Shown piece by piece: positions 13,936 through 20,230 of a stretch of 20,230 bases of DNA; position 1 is the first letter of the stretch; every line of letters begins with the position of its first letter. The notes under the pieces were generated by a model that did not search any database, was not told where the DNA came from, and saw only the letters and a program-made list of their open reading frames with translations. The stretch is from an uncultured Collinsella sp. (GTDB taxonomy: Bacteria > Actinomycetota > Coriobacteriia > Coriobacteriales > Coriobacteriaceae). The stretch spans positions 1-20,230 of the forward strand of contig UROC01000030.1 of NCBI GenBank assembly GCA_900549345.1, written 5' to 3'. A program made the translations under genes and the position numbers.

Positions 13936-13957
13936 GTATCGGCGTATATACGTTTGT

Positions 13958-13987
13958 AAAGGGTCCCGCATGTGCGGGGCCCTTTTT
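13958..13987 (+). terminator. Intrinsic terminator of secG
   Basis: AAAGGGTCCCGC (13958-13969) pairs with GCGGGGCCCTTT (13974-13985) with one wobble and a four-base loop, running into TTTTT. It is 22 bases after the secG stop. Confidence 0.9.
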
Positions 13988-14100
13988 GTTTACAGACTTT
14001 TAATAGAGTCAAAATATCCCCACATACTTCGCCTAACTAAAGAAATTCTCGACCGTTAACCGGAATCAGCGCCAAATTGTGCATAAAATGCGCTACTGTA

Positions 14101-14129
14101 TTGCAAAACGTTGGCCCGCATTGCATAAC
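14101..14129 (+). promoter_or_regulatory. Candidate promoter of the oligopeptide transporter operon
   Basis: TTGCAA (14101-14106) and CATAAC (14124-14129) are spaced by 17 bases, each matching consensus at four of six positions. They lie in the 238-base stretch between the secG terminator and the binding-protein gene, which holds no gene I can support. A second CATAAC is at 14134-14139, and a GCAT-AAA-ATGC dyad (14081-14091) lies just upstream. Confidence 0.35.
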
Positions 14130-14225
14130 CAGCCATAACGGCGGACCGCGTTTGAATGGTTCAATTGGGCTGTCTCGACGTTGCCCGATCGAATTCACTT
14201 TGTCCTATCTCATAAGGAGGATGGC

Positions 14226-15902
14226 ATGGCTGATTCTATGTTCCACCAGCCCGTTATGGGTCGTCGCGCCTTTGTTGGCGGCACCCTCGCTGCGAGCTCC
14301 ATGGCTTTTCTTGCCGCATGCGGCAAGAAGGGCGGCGACGCTTCCGGATCTGACTCCGGTTCGACGCTGAACTTCTACATCAACAACCCGGTCTGCATCG
14401 ACCCCTACAATGTCCAGGAGGATCAGGGCACTCAGGTCGAGTACCAGCTCTTCGACGCTCTGACGGAGTACGACCCCGAGAAGGGCGAGATCGTTCCGCT
14501 GGCTTGCGAGTCCTTTGAGGCTAACGACGACGCCACCGAGTTCACCTTCAAGATCAAGAAGGCTAAGTTCCACAACGGTGACGACGTTACCTCCAAGTCC
14601 TTCAAGCTCGGTTGGGAGCGTCTAGTCAACACCAAGTCGGCCATCGCCACCGAGTATGGTCCTTCCGAGGTCTCCTATCACCTTTCCATGGTTGAGGGCT
14701 ATGACGATCTGCTTGCCGGCAACGCTACCGAGCTCAGCGGTGTTACTTGCCCCGACGATGAGACCCTCGTCGTCAAGCTGTCTTCCGCTTACGCCGACTT
14801 CCCCTTCGTCGCCTCTCACCCGGCTCTGTCCCCGGTTCCCGAGTGCGCCGAGTCCGACGTCAAGAGCTTCTACCTTGCCCCGGTCGGTAACGGCCCGTTC
14901 ATGATGGACGGTAAGTGGGAGGATGGCCAGGAGATCAACCTCAAGAAGTTTGACGATTACTATGGCGACAAGGCCAAGATCGATGGCATCCACTTCCAGG
15001 TCATCAAGGACATGGAGACCGCTTACAAGGAGTTCCAGGCCGGTAACCTCGATGTCTGCGACGTTCCCGTTGCTCAGATCGACGCCGCCAAGAAGGACCG
15101 TGGCGAGTCCAAGGACGGCTACACCATGGGTGACGGCGAGCATATGCTGCTCGGTGCCGAGCCTTCCACGTACTATCTGACCTGCAACACCACGGCCGAG
15201 CCGTTCAATAACGCCGACCTGCGCAAGGGCATCTCCCTGGCCATCAACCGTGAGGCCATCTGCAAGACCATCTTCAAGGGTACCCGTACCCCCGCCGACG
15301 GTATTGTTCCTCCGGGAATCGCCGGCTACAAGGAGGGCGCATGGGAGTTCTGCGCCTATGACGTCGACAAGGCTAACGAGTACCTCGACAAGGTCGCTCC
15401 CGCTGGCGCTAACGGCGATCGTGGCATTAGCGTGACCCTTTCCTACAACCAGGACGGTGGTCACAAGGAGATCATGGAGTCCATCATCGGCGACCTCGCC
15501 AAGGTTGGCGTTACCGCTGTCTCCGATACCCCTGAGTGGTCTGCCCTGCTCGAGCAGTATCAGAACTTCAACTATCAGTTCGGCCGTCTGGGCTGGATCG
15601 CCGATTACCCGATCATGGACAACTTCCTGTACCCGCTGTTCCACTCCGACTCCCTCGGTGGCGACAACCGCTCCGGTTACAGCAACCCCGAGTTCGATGC
15701 CAAGGTCGACGAGGCCCGCACCACGGTTGATGACGAGGAGCGCATCGCCAAGATGCGGGAGGCCGACGCCATGGTCGCTGCTGACTGCCCGGTTATCCCG
15801 GTGATGTTCTACACGCACACCATCGCTGGCTCTGACCGCGTCAAGCATCTCTATGTTGATCCGCAGAAGCACGCCGATCTGGGTACCGCCGAGCTCGCCT
15901 AA
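14226..15902 (+). CDS. oppA: Peptide-type ABC transporter substrate-binding lipoprotein (SBP_bac_5 family)
   Basis: This is the extracellular substrate-binding lipoprotein of an oligopeptide-type importer. It has 558 residues. The signal peptide has a twin-Arg GRRAFVGG motif (residues 12-19), a hydrophobic run and the lipobox LAAC with Cys32 as the lipidated residue. The Ser/Gly-rich stretch after it is a normal flexible tether. The mature region resembles OppA-type proteins: LFDALTEYDPEKGEIVPL, FKIKKAKFHNGDDVTSKSF, PVGNGPFMMDGKWEDGQEI, and DLRKGISLAINREAICK. ATG 14226 is chosen because AAGGAGG (14214-14220) lies five bases upstream; the earlier in-frame ATG at 14181 would disrupt the signal peptide. 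The ligand is not shown by the sequence; peptides are the default. It heads the five-gene transporter operon. Confidence 0.92.
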   Translation: MADSMFHQPVMGRRAFVGGTLAASSMAFLAACGKKGGDASGSDSGSTLNFYINNPVCIDPYNVQEDQGTQVEYQLFDALTEYDPEKGEIVPLACESFEANDDATEFTFKIKKAKFHNGDDVTSKSFKLGWERLVNTKSAIATEYGPSEVSYHLSMVEGYDDLLAGNATELSGVTCPDDETLVVKLSSAYADFPFVASHPALSPVPECAESDVKSFYLAPVGNGPFMMDGKWEDGQEINLKKFDDYYGDKAKIDGIHFQVIKDMETAYKEFQAGNLDVCDVPVAQIDAAKKDRGESKDGYTMGDGEHMLLGAEPSTYYLTCNTTAEPFNNADLRKGISLAINREAICKTIFKGTRTPADGIVPPGIAGYKEGAWEFCAYDVDKANEYLDKVAPAGANGDRGISVTLSYNQDGGHKEIMESIIGDLAKVGVTAVSDTPEWSALLEQYQNFNYQFGRLGWIADYPIMDNFLYPLFHSDSLGGDNRSGYSNPEFDAKVDEARTTVDDEERIAKMREADAMVAADCPVIPVMFYTHTIAGSDRVKHLYVDPQKHADLGTAELA

Positions 15903-16000
15903 GGGTTTTGCAGCTTCCGTGAGGGTCAAGTATTTACGTAGACCTCATGGGAAACATACAGTTCTCCCTAACCTGGGGTAAACTGGCTGATGGTAATTTT

Positions 16001-16028
16001 GGGATGCCGGTCTGGCGATCGGCATCCC
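16001..16028 (+). other. Hairpin between the binding-protein and permease genes
   Basis: GGGATGCCG (16001-16009) pairs perfectly with CGGCATCCC (16020-16028) around a ten-base loop. TAACCT (15969-15974) and AGGTTA (16033-16038) could close an outer stem. The downstream sequence is only ATTTAGG, so it may be a partial terminator or mRNA-stabilising structure that keeps binding-protein mRNA above permease mRNA. Confidence 0.6.
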
Positions 16029-16059
16029 ATTTAGGTTAATCCCTAGATAGGGGAGTGGT

Positions 16060-17097
16060 ATGGGTAAGTACATCGTTAAACGTGTGCTTCAGTTCATCCC
16101 GGTGTTTTTGGGCGTTACGCTGATTCTGTTCGCCCTCCAGAATATCGTGCCGGGAGATCCGATCAAGCTGATCGGTGGAGACAAGGCTCTGTCCCCCGAG
16201 GTGGAGCTTCAGCTTCGCGTGCGCTATCACCTGGTCCAGACGGACGAGGACGGCAACGCGATCCTTGACGAGAACGGCGACCCCGTTCAAACGTCGCTCG
16301 TGGACCGTTACTTGTATTACATGAACGGCCTGCTTCATGGCGATCTGGGCAATTCGTACCAGCGCAAGCTGCCGGTTACGGAAATCTTTGCCCAGAAGTA
16401 TCCGTATACGGTCAAACTTGCCGCGTGCGCCATCGTGCTCGAGGCAATCATGGGTATCGGTGCGGGTATCATTTCGGCGGTTAAGCGTTATTCCTTCTGG
16501 GATATTTTGGTAACGCTCACCACGTCGATTCTCGTTGCCGTCCCGGCCTTCTGGCTCGGTATGTTGCTGCAGCTGTTCTTTGGCGTCATTCTCAAGGACG
16601 CCACGGGCGGTGCATTCTCCATGCCGATCTCGGGTGCCGGCGGTTCCAGCTCTCAGTATCAGGATTGGATGCACTATGTGCTTCCGACCATTACGCTGGC
16701 TTCGGTTTCGACCGCTTATGCCGCCCGCATTATGCGCTCGCAGCTGCTTGACGTCATGAACCAGGATTACATCCGTACGGCAAAGGCCAAGGGTCTCTCC
16801 AATCGCGCGATCATTATCAAGCATGCGCTTAAGAATGCACTCATCCCCGTCGTTACCTATATTGGTGTCGACTTCGGCGGCATGCTTTCGGGCGCCATCC
16901 TGACCGAGACGGTCTTTAACTGGCCCGGCATCGGCTTCGAGGTCTACCGCGCCATTAGCATGCGCGACTGGCCCATCGTTATGGGCGGCGTTACGCTCAT
17001 TGTTGTCGTCGTTATGGTGATCAACCTGCTCGTCGACATTAGCTATGCATTCCTCGACCCGCGCATCCGCCTTGGCGGTCCGTCGGATAAGGCCTAA
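16060..17097 (+). CDS. oppB: Oligopeptide-type ABC transporter permease, OppB-like
   Basis: This is one of two inner-membrane permease subunits. The 345-residue protein starts with a membrane segment (about residues 9-29) and PGDP, then a periplasm-side region, and about five further hydrophobic segments. The EAA-type coupling loop is visible at about residues 241-262 (AKAKGLSNRAIIIKHALKNA), followed by FGGMLSGAILTETVFNWPGIG. A short acidic Gly/Asn-rich insert around residues 61-79 (TDEDGNAILDENGDPVQTS) lengthens the first extracytoplasmic loop compared with compact OppB proteins. AGGGGAG (16049-16055) lies just before the ATG and can pair with CCCT at 16041-16044. The oppC ribosome-binding site begins immediately after the stop. 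Confidence 0.94.
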   Translation: MGKYIVKRVLQFIPVFLGVTLILFALQNIVPGDPIKLIGGDKALSPEVELQLRVRYHLVQTDEDGNAILDENGDPVQTSLVDRYLYYMNGLLHGDLGNSYQRKLPVTEIFAQKYPYTVKLAACAIVLEAIMGIGAGIISAVKRYSFWDILVTLTTSILVAVPAFWLGMLLQLFFGVILKDATGGAFSMPISGAGGSSSQYQDWMHYVLPTITLASVSTAYAARIMRSQLLDVMNQDYIRTAKAKGLSNRAIIIKHALKNALIPVVTYIGVDFGGMLSGAILTETVFNWPGIGFEVYRAISMRDWPIVMGGVTLIVVVVMVINLLVDISYAFLDPRIRLGGPSDKA

Positions 17098-17111
17098 GGG
17101 AGGTACGTCTC

Positions 17112-18047
17112 ATGCAGGAAACTGATTCTCAGTCTCAGGAGCAGGCTACCGCCACCAAGGCCGCATCTGCTCCCGCCAAGTCCCGCACGCTGTGGGGCGA
17201 CGCTTTTAAGCGTCTTCGTAAGAACAAGCTCGCCGTTATCGGTGTCTGCTGGATCATCATCGTTGTTGTGGTCGCCCTGACCGCCGATCTGTGGGCTAAG
17301 CCCTGGCTCGGCTCTCCTACGGCTTCTGACTCGACCACCATGGCCGAGACTTCGCTGCTGGCTCCGTGTGCCGAGCACCCGTTTGGCACCGACTCTCTTG
17401 GTCGTGACATTCTCGTCCGTGTTATCTACGGTGCACGCGTTTCGCTTTCCGTCGGTATTATGGCCACCGCCATCTCCACGGTGATCGGTCTGGTCATGGG
17501 CGCCCTGGCCGGTTTCTATGGCGGCATCTGGGATACGATCATCATGCGCTTCGCGGATATCTTCCTGGCGTTCCCGTACGTGCTGTTCGTTGTTGCCATG
17601 ATTGCCGTTATCGGTCGTGGTCTTCAGAATGTCTTTATCGCCATCGGCATTCTCGGCTGGCCTTCGATTGCGCGCGTCTTCCGATCCGCAATCCTGACGG
17701 TCAAAGAGAACGACTATGTTGACGCTGCGCGTGCGATGGGTGCATCTGATGCTCGTATCGTCGTACGCCACATCTTCCCGAACTCCGTTGCCTCCATCGT
17801 CGTCTACGCGACTATGAACATTGGTGGCGCCATTCTGACCGAGTCCGCTCTGTCCTTCCTCGGCATGGGCGTTATTCCGCCTACGCCTTCGTGGGGCTCC
17901 ATGATTCAGGACGGTCAGCAGTATCTTCTGACTGCTCCCTGGATGATGATCATGCCCGGTTTGGCAATTCTCTCGACGGTGCTCGCCTTCACCCTGCTGG
18001 GTGACGGTCTGCGCGACGCCCTCGACGTCAAGATGAAGGACGCATAA
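17112..18047 (+). CDS. oppC: Oligopeptide-type ABC transporter permease, OppC-like
   Basis: This is the second permease subunit. It has 311 residues, with a cytoplasmic N-terminus rich in Gln, Ala and Lys, a first membrane segment near residues 40-62, then HPFGTDSLGRDILVRVIYGARVSL, a signature of OppC/DppC proteins. The EAA-type loop is DAARAMGASDARIVVRHIFPN, followed by GGAILTESALSFLGMGVIPPTPSWG and the family C-terminus LLGDGLRDALDVKM. The ATG has GGGAGG (17098-17103) eight bases upstream, directly after the oppB stop. Two bases separate its stop from oppD. Confidence 0.95.
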   Translation: MQETDSQSQEQATATKAASAPAKSRTLWGDAFKRLRKNKLAVIGVCWIIIVVVVALTADLWAKPWLGSPTASDSTTMAETSLLAPCAEHPFGTDSLGRDILVRVIYGARVSLSVGIMATAISTVIGLVMGALAGFYGGIWDTIIMRFADIFLAFPYVLFVVAMIAVIGRGLQNVFIAIGILGWPSIARVFRSAILTVKENDYVDAARAMGASDARIVVRHIFPNSVASIVVYATMNIGGAILTESALSFLGMGVIPPTPSWGSMIQDGQQYLLTAPWMMIMPGLAILSTVLAFTLLGDGLRDALDVKMKDA

Positions 18048-18049
18048 GG

Positions 18050-19141
18050 ATGAAGAAGAACAAGAACTATGTGGACCTGAAGGACCAGCCGGTTCCCGAG
18101 GGCCAGCATCTGCTCGAGGTCGATGACCTTAAGATGTATTTCCATACCGAGGACGGTGTCGTTCGCGCTGTCGACGGTGTGTCCTACACGCTCGATCGCG
18201 GCGAGACCCTGGGTGTCGTCGGTGAGTCCGGCTCCGGTAAGTCCGTGACCGCCATGACCATCATGGGCCTCATCTCGATGCCTCCGGGAAAGATTGAGGG
18301 CGGCGACGTTCGCTATCGCGGTCGTTCTATCCTCGAGATGACCGAGGAAGAGATGCAGCACATCCGCGGTAACGACATCGCGATGATCTTCCAGGATCCT
18401 ATGACCTCCTTGAACCCGGTCTATAAGATCGGCAAGCAGGTGGGTGAGGGCCTTCGTCTGCACCGTGGTTACTCCAAGCAGGAGGCGCTCAAGCGCGCCA
18501 CCGAGCTTTTGGACCTCGTTGGCATTCCCGAGCCCGAGAAGCGCGTCAATGAGTATCCGCACCAGTTCTCGGGCGGTATGCGTCAGCGTGTCATGATTGC
18601 TATGGCCCTTGCCTGCGATCCCGATATTCTGATTGCCGACGAGCCTACGACTGCTCTGGACGTTACCATTCAGGCTCAGATTATTGAGCTTATGCAGGAA
18701 ATGCAGGAGAAGAACGGCAACGCCATCATCATGATTACCCATGACCTGGGCGTCGTCGCCGATATGGCCGATAAGATCATGGTTATGTACGCCGGCCGTC
18801 CTGTCGAGTTCGGTACTGCTGAGGAAATTTTCTACGAGAGCCGCCACCCCTACACCTGGGGCCTTATCCGCTCCATCCCGGAACAGGCCATCGATGAGAA
18901 GAAGCCTCTTACGCCGATTCACGGCAACCCGCCTTCGCTCATGAACTTGCCTGAGGGCTGCGTTTTCTCTCCTCGTTGCCCCTATGCGACGGACAAGTGC
19001 CGCAAGCAGCGCCCCGAGCGCGTTGTCACCGAGTCTGGTCATTACTCTGCGTGCCACTACTCCGGTGACCCCGAGTTCCTCAAGAACGCTCCTGAGACGT
19101 CCCGTACGCGCAAGGATTCCAAGAAGGGAGGCGAGGCGTAA
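18050..19141 (+). CDS. oppD: Oligopeptide-type ABC transporter ATP-binding protein, OppD-like
   Basis: This is the first ATPase of the importer, 363 residues. Walker A GESGSGKS is at residues 58-65, the signature FSGGMRQRV at about 173-181, Walker B ILIADEPTTALD starts at about 193 and the switch is ITHDLGVV. The C-terminal oligopeptide/dipeptide domain is complete, with LPEGCVFSPRCPYATDKC giving Cys304, Cys310 and Cys317, and a further Cys335 in the tail; this arrangement can bind an Fe-S cluster in some relatives. The stop overlaps the next start by one base in a TAATG junction, so oppF translation is coupled. Confidence 0.95.
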   Translation: MKKNKNYVDLKDQPVPEGQHLLEVDDLKMYFHTEDGVVRAVDGVSYTLDRGETLGVVGESGSGKSVTAMTIMGLISMPPGKIEGGDVRYRGRSILEMTEEEMQHIRGNDIAMIFQDPMTSLNPVYKIGKQVGEGLRLHRGYSKQEALKRATELLDLVGIPEPEKRVNEYPHQFSGGMRQRVMIAMALACDPDILIADEPTTALDVTIQAQIIELMQEMQEKNGNAIIMITHDLGVVADMADKIMVMYAGRPVEFGTAEEIFYESRHPYTWGLIRSIPEQAIDEKKPLTPIHGNPPSLMNLPEGCVFSPRCPYATDKCRKQRPERVVTESGHYSACHYSGDPEFLKNAPETSRTRKDSKKGGEA

Positions 19142-20169
19142 TGGCAGATACCAACGAGCGTACTCCGCTGCTGAAGGTCGAGCACCTCTCTAAGGAGTTT
19201 CCCGCTGAGTCCGGCATGTTCGCCAAGCGCTTCTCTAAGCGTGTCGTCTCTGCTGTGAATGACATTTCGTTCGAGATTTATCCGGGCGAGACCTTTGGCC
19301 TGGTCGGCGAGTCTGGTTGCGGTAAGTCCACCACGGGCCGCACCATCATGCGCCTGACCAAGCCGACGGCCGGCAAAGTGTTCTTCCAGGGCAAAGATGT
19401 TGCCGAGATGAGCAAGCATGAGATCAAGGACATGCGTCGCGAGATGCAGTTCATCTTCCAGGACCCCTATGCTTCGCTCAATCCTCGTATGACCATAGGC
19501 GAGATCGTCTCCGAGCCCATGACCATTCATGGCGTGGGTACCAAGGAGGAGCGCATTGAGCGCGTCCGCGAGCTGCTGGACGTCGTCGGCCTGAACCCCG
19601 AGCACATCAACCGCTATCCGCACGAGTTCTCGGGCGGTCAGCGTCAGCGTGTCGGCATCGCCCGCGCGTTCGCTCTGAAGCCCAAGCTGATCATCTGCGA
19701 CGAGCCCGTCTCTGCACTTGACGTATCCATTCAGGCCCAGGTTCTGAACCTTCTTAAGGAGCTCCAGGACAAGTTCGGTACCGCATATCTGTTTATCGCC
19801 CACGACTTGTCCGTCGTGCAGCACATCTCTGATCGCGTTGCCGTTATGTATCTGGGTAAGATGGTCGAGGTTTCGGACTGGAAGACGCTCTATAGCGAGC
19901 CTCACCATCCGTACACGCAGTCGCTGCTGTCTGCCGTGCCGGTTCCCGATCCTGATATCCAGAAGACCCGCAAGCGCATCATCCTCGCTGGCGATCCGCC
20001 GTCGCCGCTGGATCCGCCGACCGGCTGCCGTTTCCACACGCGCTGCCCGATCGCGCAGGGTATCTGCTCTGAGAAGCTCCCTGAGTTTAAGGAAGTTGCC
20101 CCGGGTCACTGCTGCGCCTGCCACTTCGCCGAGCCGTTCCCGATCAAGGAATCGCACATCGACCTGTAG
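19141..20169 (+). CDS. oppF: Oligopeptide-type ABC transporter ATP-binding protein, OppF-like
   Basis: This is the second ATPase of the importer, 342 residues. It has Walker A GESGCGKS (56-63), a Q-loop in FIFQDPYASLNPRMT, signature FSGGQRQRV, Walker B IICDEPVSALD and switch IAHDLSVV. The C-terminal domain is intact, with DPPTGCRFHTRCPIAQGIC and a Cys-rich end (HCCACHF), unlike the truncated nan-linked ATPase at 1078-1905. AAGGGAGG before the TAATG junction serves as the ribosome-binding site. The 61 bases after its stop hold no terminator or gene that I can support, so the operon end may lie outside the window. Confidence 0.95.
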   Translation: MADTNERTPLLKVEHLSKEFPAESGMFAKRFSKRVVSAVNDISFEIYPGETFGLVGESGCGKSTTGRTIMRLTKPTAGKVFFQGKDVAEMSKHEIKDMRREMQFIFQDPYASLNPRMTIGEIVSEPMTIHGVGTKEERIERVRELLDVVGLNPEHINRYPHEFSGGQRQRVGIARAFALKPKLIICDEPVSALDVSIQAQVLNLLKELQDKFGTAYLFIAHDLSVVQHISDRVAVMYLGKMVEVSDWKTLYSEPHHPYTQSLLSAVPVPDPDIQKTRKRIILAGDPPSPLDPPTGCRFHTRCPIAQGICSEKLPEFKEVAPGHCCACHFAEPFPIKESHIDL

Positions 20170-20230
20170 TCGGTTGTTAACGTTCGGGCCCGTGCTGGAC
20201 TTAGTTTTCAGAACGTCCTCGACCATGGAA

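Noticed and set aside
20170..20230. Possible start of a minus-strand gene or a terminator at the right edge
   Set aside because: The minus-strand frame that begins here continues antisense through oppF, so it is a shadow. The six-base ACGTTC/GAACGT repeat with a 25-base spacing is too weak to call a terminator.
1..20230. CRISPR arrays, insertion sequences, tRNA or rRNA genes, phage genes
   Set aside because: No regularly spaced repeats, transposase motifs, cloverleaf sequences or phage-type genes were seen. The window is a compact run of metabolic and transport operons.

Overview
The window looks like chromosome from a GC-rich Coriobacteriia actinobacterium, most likely Collinsella or a close relative. 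That placement is from memory of family traits: a rapZ-whiA-gap-pgk-tpiA-gpmI-secG backbone, Gly-rich actinobacterial SecG and an Arg in the RapZ P-loop. No database search was possible. All genes I accept are on the + strand. The many long minus-strand frames are codon-bias shadows.

Region 1 (1-6770) is a sialic-acid (N-acetylneuraminate) uptake and breakdown operon. Its promoter, and any solute-binding protein and permease genes, lie left of the window. It holds the end of a dipeptide-family ABC transporter (an ATPase whose frame is open to the left edge, probably a permease-ATPase fusion, then a short second ATPase). Next come a CE7-type esterase, an overlapping esterase paralogue that has lost its nucleophile, a NanA-type lyase, a ROK kinase (NanK) and the epimerase NanE. 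Together these would import sialic acid, remove O-acetyl groups, cleave it to ManNAc plus pyruvate, phosphorylate ManNAc and give GlcNAc-6-P. Hairpins separate several cistrons, including a 106-bp interrupted palindrome between nanA and nanK. A terminator-like hairpin closes the region.

Region 2 (6791-8647) is rapZ-whiA, without the yvcK/mgfK-type gene that often sits between them. Region 3 (8648-13576) is a lower-glycolysis operon, gap-pgk-tpiA-gpmI. A strong terminator-like hairpin sits between gap and pgk, and the gap leader holds two AT-rich palindromes. Region 4 (13585-13987) is secG, with an upstream dyad and its own terminator.

Region 5 (13988-20169) is a complete oligopeptide-type ABC importer: lipoprotein, two permeases and two ATPases. 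Gene spacing is tight or overlapping from oppB onward, and a hairpin lies between the binding-protein gene and oppB. It gives an internal comparison for the nan-linked transporter: the opp ATPases keep the C-terminal cysteine cluster and the nan-linked ones do not. The last 61 bases hold no gene that I can support.

The most notable observation is the pairing of an apparently active CE7 esterase with a translationally overlapping, catalytically dead and shortened paralogue inside a sialic-acid operon.
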